Origin: Bacteroidales bacterium | GTDB taxonomy: Bacteria > Bacteroidota > Bacteroidia > Bacteroidales > Lentimicrobiaceae | Length of the DNA: 64,000 bases | Assembly (NCBI GenBank): GCA_016709025.1 | Contig: JADJEQ010000001.1 | Span: 1-64,000 of the forward strand | Reading direction: 5' to 3' | Part shown: piece after piece, positions 8,566 through 16,964 of the stretch | Layout of the letters: the number at the start of each line of letters is the position of its first letter | How positions within the stretch are numbered: position 1 is the stretch's first letter | Made by a program: the position numbers and the translations under genes | The notes under the pieces: generated by a model | Databases searched by the model: none | Told to the model about the DNA's origin: nothing | Seen by the model: only the letters and a program-made list of their open reading frames with translations

Positions 8566-10566
8566 TCACCGGCTCCTTCCTACGACTTTGAAATGGATAT
8601 CTTTAATGATAATCCCTGATGCATTAAGAGTTAATGCAATAGCTCCACCAACATTAAACCAGGGTGATGAGAGTTCAACAATAGTGTTGTCCCTTCCTTT
8701 ACCCTGAATGGTGAGCTGTTTATCAATATTTACCAATGCTGTTAATTGATAAACGCCCTCAGCCACTTCTATTACATTTGTGGCATCTGCTCCGGCAACA
8801 GCCAACTGAATTGTTGAATAGAAAATATTCTTTGTGATGTTGACAACTTTCCAGTTAGACAATAATGTATTTGTCAAACTATTGCCTGAATGCGTTACAG
8901 CACCCTGAGGATCACCATAGAAAAACAGAAGATAGTTGGCATCTGTTGCTGAATTGTTGGTGACGTTAACGTCATTATAATTCCATGTTCCGTCAAATAC
9001 AATACAACCATCACCCATATCTGCAATAAAATCGTTGTCATCTATCGTGAGATCGGAAGCCTGGTTGATATAGACAGCGCAATAGAGATCTTCAAACTTA
9101 TTCCCTTCAATTACCACTCCATCGGAATTGTCTGAAGCATAACCGACGTCAATTCCACGCGGAGCAGCACTGTTCATGCCAACAATCCAGTTATTCAGAA
9201 TTGTTATATCATTAGAATTATGCGTATGGATTACAGCCTGTGCAACACCCTGCTCAATTTTGAATCCTTCCAGTGTGATGCCATTCGCAAGGAATGTTAT
9301 ACCGCCATAACCGCTACCTGCATTGAATCCGGATTGGGTTTGAATAATGGCAGCATGTTGAGTAACGGACTTAAGTGTGAGGTTAGCCTTATTGATCTGA
9401 AGATTTTCCGGGTAATTACCAGGGTCAACTTCTAAAACATCACCTGCCTGGGTAGATGCAGCATCAATCGCCTGCTGAATACTACAATAACTACCTTTCG
9501 TCCCAGTTATATCATGTACATTGCTATTGATTGTCCATGTATAGATTCTCTCGGATGAACAACCTCTGCCATCCGTATCGTATCTTTTTGCTTTTATCTT
9601 TACAGAGGGAATATTATATAATGTAGAAGAGATTGGGCTTTCCAATGAATACGTACTCCAGGTTATGCCACCGTCTGTACTATATTCATAGGCATCCACC
9701 ATATTTCCATAGCCGCCGCTTCCGGCATCGTTTAACGAGGCAGACAAATCCGGACCCGCGCAAATTGTTCCTTCACCCTCGCTTAATGTTAACGTTGGTG
9801 CAATGGGATCGGGGATAACATCAATTATAAAACTATAACCAAAACCGCCTGGCGATGTTACTGTCCAGGTTGTGGTGGTATTCACTGTTGGGCTTACACC
9901 GGTAAATACTGCAACGCCGCCGGATTCTGTAACATCCTGATATCCTGAGCTGTAAGGGAATGTTTGCTGTAGTCTATATGTTGTACCATTAACAGCCTCA
10001 TTTACAGTAACAATCACTGTTCCATTTTCACATATCGTAGTTTTCATCGGGTTAGAACCGTTTGGTTCAAGGGCAGGAGTGGTGGTTACATTGGTTGCCA
10101 TCGGCGCATACATCACCCCTCCGGTATTTGCCGGAAACAAACTCTGGTCATTGGCTTTCATGCCCAGACCAGCTTTGGCGTCCAATATAAATGAATGGGC
10201 GAAAGTTCCGGTTCCGGTTTCGGAAACCGTAATCACCTGCTTTCCTGCAGCATTTACCTTAAAAGCAGGTACCTTTAAGAGGCCTCCGGTGGAGGTAACC
10301 TCAAGCCAGGCATTGTCCTGCGGATAAGTCCGCTGAATGCGGTAAGTACTGCCGGGGGTAGTGGCCGGAACGGAGATTTCCAGCATGCCCCCCTGTTGAA
10401 CAACAACGGTGTTGTCGGTCAGGGCTGGTTTGGTTTTCAGCAGCACATCGGTTTGTTGGGCTGCAAGGTTGCCACCGGCGAATATACACAGCATGATGAT
10501 TGCTGAGAAAAGCGCCTTTCTGCTGAGCAGATTGTTAATGGCAGACGAAAGTAATTGACCTTTCAT
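8566..10566 (-). CDS. N-terminal part of a giant secreted parallel beta-helix surface protein
   Basis: The open 5' part (666 aa) of a much larger gene that continues to the left edge. Residues 1-36 are a signal peptide (basic start, hydrophobic core, AAQQ cleavage region). Residues ~40-330 look like two or three Ig/PKD-like beta domains, each with a TYR-I/L-Q-T-P type strand. From ~residue 350 the pattern SIQQAIDAA, then GDVLEVDPGNYPENLQINKANLTL, opens a right-handed parallel beta-helix of the pectate-lyase/NosD type, with N-rich turns (ILNNWIVG, VIEGNKFED, TIDDNDFI, VTNNS). A second opener (STIQLAVAGA, VIEVAEGVYQL) begins near residue 580. The frame stops after FKVVG, but the plus-one frame continues the helix (GAGDILGLFQSD), so the stop at 8566 is a frameshift and not the real end. 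Probably exported and cell-surface attached by T9SS; the sorting domain would lie outside the window. Function unknown; adhesin or glycan-binding is inference. Confidence 0.8.
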   Translation of the reverse strand: MKGQLLSSAINNLLSRKALFSAIIMLCIFAGGNLAAQQTDVLLKTKPALTDNTVVVQQGGMLEISVPATTPGSTYRIQRTYPQDNAWLEVTSTGGLLKVPAFKVNAAGKQVITVSETGTGTFAHSFILDAKAGLGMKANDQSLFPANTGGVMYAPMATNVTTTPALEPNGSNPMKTTICENGTVIVTVNEAVNGTTYRLQQTFPYSSGYQDVTESGGVAVFTGVSPTVNTTTTWTVTSPGGFGYSFIIDVIPDPIAPTLTLSEGEGTICAGPDLSASLNDAGSGGYGNMVDAYEYSTDGGITWSTYSLESPISSTLYNIPSVKIKAKRYDTDGRGCSSERIYTWTINSNVHDITGTKGSYCSIQQAIDAASTQAGDVLEVDPGNYPENLQINKANLTLKSVTQHAAIIQTQSGFNAGSGYGGITFLANGITLEGFKIEQGVAQAVIHTHNSNDITILNNWIVGMNSAAPRGIDVGYASDNSDGVVIEGNKFEDLYCAVYINQASDLTIDDNDFIADMGDGCIVFDGTWNYNDVNVTNNSATDANYLLFFYGDPQGAVTHSGNSLTNTLLSNWKVVNITKNIFYSTIQLAVAGADATNVIEVAEGVYQLTALVNIDKQLTIQGKGRDNTIVELSSPWFNVGGAIALTLNASGIIIKDIHFKVVGRSR

Positions 10567-11814
10567 AATGGATAAGATTTGGTGTTTTTTAAAATTTGGC
10601 TTTGGTATATCGTGTTAAAAAATCTGATGCAGTTTCAATAAAATAAGCCAGCGGAGCCATCTCCGTGGTTGTGCGGATGCTATAAATTACAAATACAGTT
10701 AAAGCAAAAAGTTGATGGTAGTATGGTCCGGAAAGACGAGCTATTATGATGAGGAGTGCTTTTCAAAGTTCAGTCAAACAACTGTTTATATTGCCTGACC
10801 AATAATTAATCACTAAGTGAATAGCAAAAAAGTTTACAAGAGATTTAACGAGCGGGGGGAGTCTTACGATATAATTGTTATTCAGTTTGTTAACACATTT
10901 AAAAGTAAAAAACACGACTGAGCCGGGGGTTGATGGTCAGTGGTTGTGAAATAAAAAACACTAATCTTTATTAATTATCAGATTCTATGTTCTATTATGA
11001 ACTATTTAATCATGTAAGTGTTTCTACTTGCAATATTATATACGCTCACAATAGATTTATTCCATAATTTCACAGCTAATGTAAATTGACATTCTGCTTT
11101 ATGCAAATGATAATGGTACGGAATCTTAAATTCAGATGACAATATATTCATATTTTCAAATCAGTACTACACATAACGTAAGTTATATATATTAATCTGA
11201 TACATGCAGGTCATTAACTATTTTTACACTTACAGTTTATGCAAAACTAAGCATACCATAAAACATCAAAAAATATTTTTACAATAATTGTAAATAATGT
11301 TTACCTAATATCGGAGATCTGTAAATTATTATTATGGTCAGAAATGCTCGTTCATTATTGGTCTTTGTCAGGTTTTATTTAGAATGAATATAATCAAGAC
11401 GTAATTATTAAGAATCAATATGAATAAGGTTGATCAACTGTTTTTTTATATAATTGTTTGTCAATATCTTAGCATTGAAGTTTGAAATCATAAACTGAAA
11501 ATTGGAAATGATAGGAAAACCCATCAGAATTAAAATTTATTATGAACTAATGTTCATAACCCATAAGCCATCGCTCATTCCTTTCCATGGACTATGATAA
11601 AATTACTATTCAAATAAATATGTTAACCCTCTGTAAAACAGATTCAGGCAAAATAAAACTGAGTATACTGACTGAGCTGCTTGAGCCCTGCCTGCACGCT
11701 GTTTCGGCGGGCAGGCACCTTCGGTATCTTCTCCTGCCTTCGACAAAAAGCCTGAAGGCTCAGGAAATACAAGGTGAAGAACCTTCTCTGTTGCTTATTG
11801 ATCCTTAGAAAAGA
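10567..11814. other. Long AT-rich intergenic region upstream of the giant gene
   Basis: No credible gene in ~1.25 kb. It is AT-rich and presumably holds the promoter of the minus-strand giant gene, but no clean TAnnTTTG element was found next to its start. At 11689-11717 a hairpin (TGCCTGC ... GCAGGCA) is followed by ACCTTCGG. A related sequence, with the same CCTGCCTG arm and CACCGAAGG tail, occurs at 14705-14745. Confidence 0.6.
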
Positions 11815-12256
11815 AAAGCAAATCATTCAGGCACCTCAATTGTCTCAGGAAACTTTGGAAATTAGAAATTGAAAATTGGAATGATGGAATATTGGAATAT
11901 TGGAATATCCAAAATTCAGGTTTTGGGAATTGGGAATTGGGTTCTTACTCCTCCGACGTCCCCTGCTTATAAAAGCAAATCACTCAGCCACCTCAATATT
12001 CTCAGAAACCTTTGGAAATTAGACATTAGAAATTCTCTCCTTGTCTCTCAGTCCCTTAGTCTCTTAGTCTCTCTCACTCTCCCACTTCACCCACTCACCC
12101 CTTCTCCCACTCACCGGTGGCTTCGATACGATTTACTTCAAGTCTTCCACACCTTTTGATACTGAGAATTGCAAATCACTCAGCCACCTCAATATTCTCA
12201 GTAAACTTTGGAAATTAGACATTAGAAATTAGAAATTCTCTCCTTGCCTCTCAGCC
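11815..12256. repeat. Three imperfect intergenic direct repeats of ~60-85 bp
   Basis: Three copies begin near 11815, 11971 and 12170. They share the core AAAGCAAATCACTCAGCCAC, then CTCAATATTCTCAG, AACCTTTGGAAATTAGA, CATTAGAAATTCTCTCC. Copies 2 and 3 extend into a TCTC-rich tract. Between copies 1 and 2 is a GGAATATT microsatellite (11880-11910). Not coding. Confidence 0.7.
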
Positions 12257-12367
12257 TCTAATTCCTCTCCTCAATGGCTCTTTCTTCTATTTTTCTCCCC
12301 TTGTCCCCATCTCTCCTTGTCTCCTTGTCTCTTTGTCTCGTAGTACCGGAAACACAGAGTTATCAGT

Positions 12368-13606
12368 TCAATTCTGAAAACTATAGACCAACCCCAACCC
12401 CACCCTGACATTCGCAGTCTCAGTACTATTAAGGACCTTATAATAAAGGTCGTTGGTTCCATACGCTGCCACTGTATACTCCACCTCTAATATCAGGCTG
12501 AACTTGCCGGTTACGTAAGTGATCATCGGCGCAATCCTGTATACATAATCAATGTCGGCATCACGGGCGTAAACGGGACCGGTGATAATTTCTTCAGATC
12601 CCATATTTTGGGTGTAGCCCAGCAATAGAGACGGCGTCCATTTACCCAATATCAGTTCTGAATTCATCCATATAGAATGATAGTTCAACGGACTGTATTC
12701 CCGTTGATCGGTTGTTACATCCCTTGAAGTAACACCAAACCCACCCATCATCAGGTGGTCGTTGAGTGCCTGTCCATAAGTGTATTGCGCTTTTATAGAA
12801 ATTTTTTCCTTTTTATACGACAGGAAACCCGAATAGGAAATACAATTCAGGCTTTCATCCGCTGCAAAAAGACTATCGGTGGTCAATCTGGGTGTCAGCA
12901 TTTTATAATCAATCGCCAGGCCTGCAAACAGGTTCCCTTTTTTATAATGCACCTGTCCGTGAAGATTCGGAACCAAACTGTTACGAAGGTAAACCGAAGT
13001 ACTTCCCTGTGGCCCGTTGTTTACATAATCCCGCTGTGAAGAAGCCACCGCAACGAAATTAAACTGCCCTTGTTTGTAGTCCAGCCGTATCTGGGGTTGC
13101 CGGCTAAAAGAGTGGAATGGGGCGCCTGTATTGAGCGACAGCACGTTGGGGATCATTTCGGGCAAATCGAGCGGATGCCAGTACTGACCCACGAGCAAAC
13201 GGGTTTTTGTCCACTGAAGTGAAATATAGGCATGGCGCAACCTTAGGCTGTTGTTTTCTGCATTGGAAGCACCGGTAAAGTCGCCTTCAATCAAAGCCAG
13301 AACCTTTGCGCCCAGCACATCGGGCCCGGTAGCTTTGGCCGTCAGCCGCGTTGTCATTGCGTACTGGTTAAAGGTTGGTTTGGCATGGATGTCTTTCCCG
13401 TTTGGATCAAGCAGGGGCTTTTTCGGGTAGAACAACAGGAAACCTTCCCTTGCCTCCAGAACCTGCCGGCTATCGAAGATGGCATCGGCACGCACAAAAC
13501 CGCTTAACGACACTTTGTATTTGTTGGGCTCTTCCTGTGAGGATGCTCTTAATGAAATGAATATCAGAGTTGTAATAAGAAGAACAAGGGCAAAAGTACG
13601 CTTCAT
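12368..13606 (-). CDS. DcaP-like outer-membrane porin
   Basis: 412 aa. I start it at the ATG at 13606 (MKRTFALVLL), because the longer frame upstream is low-complexity Leu/Ser/Pro sequence. Signal peptide ~1-24 (cleavage near ASS-QEE). The mature part is aromatic-rich alternating beta-strands typical of a porin barrel (SGFVRADAIFDSRQ, RLRHAYISLQWTKTRLLVGQ, WHPLDLPEMIPNVLSLN), ending in aromatic F-Q-N after the last strand (GLGLVYSFQN). The FVRADAIFD start and GQYWHPL motif resemble the DcaP porin family, which passes small dicarboxylates and other solutes; substrate here unknown. Stands alone, with no co-directional neighbour within 400 bp. A cat-rich terminator was not found. Confidence 0.7.
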   Translation of the reverse strand: MKRTFALVLLITTLIFISLRASSQEEPNKYKVSLSGFVRADAIFDSRQVLEAREGFLLFYPKKPLLDPNGKDIHAKPTFNQYAMTTRLTAKATGPDVLGAKVLALIEGDFTGASNAENNSLRLRHAYISLQWTKTRLLVGQYWHPLDLPEMIPNVLSLNTGAPFHSFSRQPQIRLDYKQGQFNFVAVASSQRDYVNNGPQGSTSVYLRNSLVPNLHGQVHYKKGNLFAGLAIDYKMLTPRLTTDSLFAADESLNCISYSGFLSYKKEKISIKAQYTYGQALNDHLMMGGFGVTSRDVTTDQREYSPLNYHSIWMNSELILGKWTPSLLLGYTQNMGSEEIITGPVYARDADIDYVYRIAPMITYVTGKFSLILEVEYTVAAYGTNDLYYKVLNSTETANVRVGLGLVYSFQN

Positions 13607-13628
13607 GTTTTTCCCGCAAAGTAATGAA

Positions 13629-13930
13629 AAGAAATTTGGGAACGCAAGGGCTGGGAAGAGGAGAAGGGGTGAAAGGGAGAGAAGGGGTGACTGAGAGACT
13701 GAGAGACTGAGAGACTGGACGAATTGTGAGAGGAGGAGGGGGAGAGCAGGGAGAGAGGAGAGAGGGGAGGGAGACGGGAATGGATAGAGTATTAGAAAAG
13801 TTAGACGAGCGAGATACAGCCAATAACCAAACCAGCAAAACCAGCAACCAGCAGAAACAATCAAACCAGCAACCAGTAACCAGTAACCAGATACCAGTAA
13901 CCAGATACCAGAAATCCGAAATCGTCAAAT
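13629..13930. repeat. Low-complexity island: purine-rich and ACCAG-type tandem words
   Basis: 13629-13780 is GGAG/GAGA-rich and includes an 8-bp tandem (ACTGAGAG, ~4 units, 13690-13718). 13825-13915 is built of CCAGCAA, CCAGTAA and CCAGATA words. Its complement shares the words CAGTCTCTCAGTC and CACCCCTTCTC with the island at 12040-12110. No coding potential beyond low-complexity frames. Confidence 0.75.
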
Positions 13931-14007
13931 CAGCTAATCCACTAATCGGCAAGCTGTACTTCTTAACCTTAGCTCAACCCACCCAACAATCTAAACAAAC
14001 ATCAAAG

Positions 14008-14370
14008 TTATTCATCCCGGTGCACCGTATCCGGTGAAAAAGCCGGCATACAGACTGCGATATATTCAGCACCTCCCGCGTAAGGTGTGCTATAACGGAC
14101 CCATTCGCCCGCCCCGGTCAGAATGGCCTGGCCGGCTTCAAGAATAAATTCTTCTTCACGGGTCGAGACCTTCAGCTTACCTTTCAGAACAACCGTATAT
14201 TCATCAAATTCAGGACACTGCCCGGGCTCTTCCCAGCCTTCCTGGCTAACCATCCGCGCAATACTGACCTGGCTGGTGCCACTGTTCATGCGTCCGAAAT
14301 ACTCTTCAATACGTTTTTCTTTATTACCCGCCGCTTTGATGATGGCTGGTTTTGTAATGATCTTTATCAT
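14008..14370 (-). CDS. Small cupin-domain protein
   Basis: 120 aa single-domain cupin. The fold shows in order: YFGRMNSGTSQVSIARMVSQ, a PGQCPEFDEYTVVLKGKLKV stretch (the E-D-E-Y metal-site region of cupin motif 1), then FILEAGQAILTGAGEWVRYS (motif 2, PxG replaced by EAGQ) and ending in EYIAVCMPAFSP. The classic HxH of motif 1 is not present, so metal binding is uncertain. No adjacent same-strand gene within 400 bp, so no pathway can be inferred. EutQ-like and ethanolamine/polyamine-type small cupins are the nearest relatives by feel. Confidence 0.75.
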   Translation of the reverse strand: MIKIITKPAIIKAAGNKEKRIEEYFGRMNSGTSQVSIARMVSQEGWEEPGQCPEFDEYTVVLKGKLKVSTREEEFILEAGQAILTGAGEWVRYSTPYAGGAEYIAVCMPAFSPDTVHRDE

Positions 14371-14582
14371 AAGTCCGATAAATTGTGAATAAATGCTTGC
14401 CTTGCAGGAACAAAGGGGGAAGCGATGAATTTATGATGACGAATATAGTTAAATTTTGTCCAGGCCTAAACTAAAATCCAAACCTATTTCCAATCACAAG
14501 CTGTTTTAAACACATAGGAACATAGGATGCATAGGCACATAGAGGAATTTCCGGAACGCAGGCTTTAATCCACCTTAATCCG

Positions 14583-14816
14583 CAATCGGAGGTCGGAAGT
14601 CAGATGTCAGAAGTCAGATGTCAGAAGTCTGGAGGCTGAAGTAGGAAGTAAGATGTAAGATGTAAGATGTAAGATGTAAGAAAAAAAATCCCGAACCGGA
14701 GCGGAGCCTGCCTGACTGCTTCGGGCAGACAGGTTCACCGAAGGTAAATCCGAAATCCGAAATCCGCAATCCGAAATCAACTAATCCGCTAATTTGCTAA
14801 TCAGCTAATATGCTAA
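14583..14816. repeat. Low-complexity intergenic island with 7-bp and CTAAT-type tandems
   Basis: Contains GTCAGATGTCAGAA units (14597-14630), a perfect 7-bp tandem TAAGATG (~4-5 units, 14649-14680), a CCTGCCTG/CAGACAGG hairpin (14707-14732) and TCCGAAATCCGAAATC plus GCTAAT words up to the carbonic anhydrase stop codon. The region 14371-14582 before it shows nothing recognisable. Confidence 0.75.
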
Positions 14817-15443
14817 TTAACTTCCTATCAACTCAAACTCCCCAGTTTCACGATGAAACTCGTAAATACTTCCCGTGTGAATCATATAATGCCAGCCAAT
14901 CAGTTCTATTTTTCCCGACTTTACCCGCTCATTAATATAGGGATAGGTCATGAGATGGCCCAACTGTTCAACAACATTCATTTGTTCAGTCAGCCACTCA
15001 CGGGCCGCAAGGTCACTGCTGAGTGCCATCTTTAAAACTTTCTCCTTAACAGGCATAGCCAACTCAAGCCAACGCCTGGTATGGGGAATTTTAGCCATAT
15101 TTTCCGGCGTTTCATACAAGGCGGCACATCCACCGCAGTTTGAATGGCCGCAAACAATGATATTTTCTACTTCCAATACCAGAACCGCATACTCGATGGC
15201 GGAAGTTGTTGCCAGATATTCTGCAGATTCCCGGTATTTTGGTACCAGGTTGGCAATATTGCGGATAATAAAAAGTTCGCCGGGGATGGTCTGGGTGATC
15301 AGCGATGGCACTACCCTCGAATCAGAACAACCAATAAACAAGGTATGCGGTTTCTGCTCCCGCCCAATGTTCTCAAAATGCTCACGGTTCGCTTCAAAGT
15401 CATTCTGGCGGAAACGGATCACACCCTCATTGATTCCTTGCAT
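14817..15443 (-). CDS. can: Beta-class carbonic anhydrase
   Basis: 208 aa, the usual length. Interconverts CO2 and bicarbonate in the cytoplasm, supplying bicarbonate to carboxylases. Zinc ligands and catalytic dyad are visible: CSDSRV (Cys and the Asp-Arg pair, ~residues 39-44) and HSNCGGC (His and Cys, ~residues 98-104). FIIRNIANLVP lies between them. The C-terminal IELIGWHYMIHTGSIYEF is also typical. Starts at an ATG with no competing upstream start. Monocistronic; the divergent neighbour at 15601 is an SPFH protein. Confidence 0.93.
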   Translation of the reverse strand: MQGINEGVIRFRQNDFEANREHFENIGREQKPHTLFIGCSDSRVVPSLITQTIPGELFIIRNIANLVPKYRESAEYLATTSAIEYAVLVLEVENIIVCGHSNCGGCAALYETPENMAKIPHTRRWLELAMPVKEKVLKMALSSDLAAREWLTEQMNVVEQLGHLMTYPYINERVKSGKIELIGWHYMIHTGSIYEFHRETGEFELIGS

Positions 15444-15600
15444 AAACCCTGATTTTATAATTATAAACGTATTTTTCCAACTGTTGTTGGGATGGTTGAT
15501 AAATATTTGAATCTAAGCACTCGATTTCTGTAAAAACCCTGTGACTATCATTATATTTACATGAAAATTTTGCAGGATTCATCTTTAAAACAAACTTAGT

Positions 15601-16497
15601 ATGGTCTTTTTAATTTTGGGAATAGTTGTTCTCGTTGCCGGTATCGTTTTAGGCAAAGCTGATTCACCCTTTCAGCGTTACACAGGGATTGTAAGGATCG
15701 TAGGAATCATCCTCCTGGTTCTGGGAGTTGCATTCTCAGCGGTTTTCCAGATTGAACCCGGACAGGTCGGCGTTCAGAAATTATTCGGGAAAGTCAATAA
15801 AAACATTTTGGAAAGCGGCTTAAATATCATCAATCCGCTGGTTAAAGTTGTAACCTTCGACATCCGCACACAGAATTACACCATGTCGGGCGTACACGAT
15901 GAAGGCGACAAAACAGGCGACGATGCCATCCGGGTACTTTCAGCCGATGGACTTGAGGTAATTGTTGACCTTACAGTCCTGTATAAGGTAATTCCGTCAG
16001 AGGCTCCGCGGATTCTACAGCAACTCGGGACCGATTACCGGAATACCATTGTAAGGCCGATCTGCAGGACCAAGATCCGGGACAATGCCGTTTACTACGA
16101 TGCCATTGCATTATACTCGACCAAAAGAGACGAGTTTCAGGGAAGGATTTTTAAAACCATAGAAAGCGATTTTATGAAACGCGGATTGATCCTCGAGCAA
16201 TTGCTGGTGCGGAACATCACCCTGCCCGAATCGGTAAAGGCTACCATCGAGTCGAAAATCAATGCCGAACAGGAAGCCCAGAAAATGACTTTTGTACTGC
16301 AGAAGGAAAAACAGGAAGCCGAACGTAAAAGGGTTGAAGCACAGGGAATCGCCGATTACCAGAAGATCCTCAGCACCGGCCTGAGCGATAAACAGCTGCA
16401 ATATGAAATGATCAAAGCCATCGCCACTTCCCCCAATGCCAAACTAATTTTTATGGATGCGAAAAAGCCGGCTTCGATAATAGTAGATGGGAAGTAA
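15601..16497 (+). CDS. SPFH/prohibitin-family membrane protein
   Basis: 298 aa. Two N-terminal hydrophobic segments (~2-18 and ~30-50) anchor a prohibitin/band-7 domain starting at QIEPGQVGVQKLFGKVNKNI. The central VLSADGLEVIVDLTVLYKV and the TKRDEFQGRIF region match the SPFH core. From ~residue 205 a long charged coiled coil (ATIESKINAEQEAQKMTFVL, then KEKQEAERKRVEAQ) drives oligomerisation, as in the HflK/prohibitin group. Likely forms a ring at the inner membrane that scaffolds proteases or lipid domains; that is family knowledge. Alone in its transcription unit; a hairpin follows at 16538. Confidence 0.88.
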   Translation: MVFLILGIVVLVAGIVLGKADSPFQRYTGIVRIVGIILLVLGVAFSAVFQIEPGQVGVQKLFGKVNKNILESGLNIINPLVKVVTFDIRTQNYTMSGVHDEGDKTGDDAIRVLSADGLEVIVDLTVLYKVIPSEAPRILQQLGTDYRNTIVRPICRTKIRDNAVYYDAIALYSTKRDEFQGRIFKTIESDFMKRGLILEQLLVRNITLPESVKATIESKINAEQEAQKMTFVLQKEKQEAERKRVEAQGIADYQKILSTGLSDKQLQYEMIKAIATSPNAKLIFMDAKKPASIIVDGK

Positions 16498-16537
16498 ACA
16501 GAAACGGAATTTCCAGGTGGTTCGGCGAAGTTATATT

Positions 16538-16588
16538 AAATACCCCGGGGCCTGTAAACAGAATTTTCTGACCGGCACCGGGGTATTT
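16538..16588 (+). terminator. Hairpin after the SPFH gene
   Basis: 11-bp perfect stem AAATACCCCGG (16538-16548) / CCGGGGTATTT (16578-16588), 41 bp after the stop codon. The following TTTGCAAAAATTTC is a weak U-tract, so termination is plausible but not certain. Confidence 0.55.
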
Positions 16589-16624
16589 GCAAAAATTTCA
16601 ATATGTCAATTCCGTAAGCTTAAG

Positions 16625-16952
16625 AGTCTGTTTAAATTTTAATTCCATTTTCAATAGGCCCGTCCTTTAGGGTGGGTATAGTAATGAACAACAAAACCAG
16701 GGGCAAAATCCTGAAAAATTTTTAAATTCATCCGTAATTAATTTTGTTTTCATCGGTCGGATACCTGCCCGACACAGGCGGGGAACCCACATGTTTGTAA
16801 ATTAATAACATACTTTTTCGGGTAAGCAATTCATGTGGGTTTCAAACTGAATTTTTTAGGATTTTGCCTTTGTCTGCGATATTTTTTATTGAACCCCGCC
16901 CTGAAGGACGGGCCTATTCATCGATTTTAACAAAATTTAAACGGTCTCTAAA
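16625..16952. repeat. Large imperfect inverted-repeat element, REP/MITE-like
   Basis: The two ~110-bp halves are imperfect reverse complements. Left arm: GTTTAAATTTTAAT, AATAGGCCCGTCCTTTAGGG, GGCAAAATCCTGAAAAATT, CCCACATG. Right arm (read reversed): GTTTAAATTTTGTT, AATAGGCCCGTCCTTCAGGG, GGCAAAATCCTAAAAAATT, CCCACATG. Each arm has its own small hairpin (CCCGTCC-TTTA-GGGTGGG and the mirror). No transposase gene is inside. It may be a non-autonomous mobile element or a REP pair related to IS200/IS605-type palindromes. Confidence 0.75.
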
Positions 16953-16964
16953 AATACTCCAGGC

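Noticed and set aside
11869..12159. 96-codon frame upstream of the porin
   Set aside because: Runs through the intergenic direct repeats and TCTC tract; Leu/Ser-rich from low complexity.
13607..13952. N-terminal extension of the porin gene and an overlapping 160-codon frame
   Set aside because: Encoded by GGAG/CCAG tandem DNA; the signal peptide starts at 13606.
14583..14816. Possible CRISPR-like array
   Set aside because: Units are 7-14 bp, run head to tail without spacers, and no cas genes are present.
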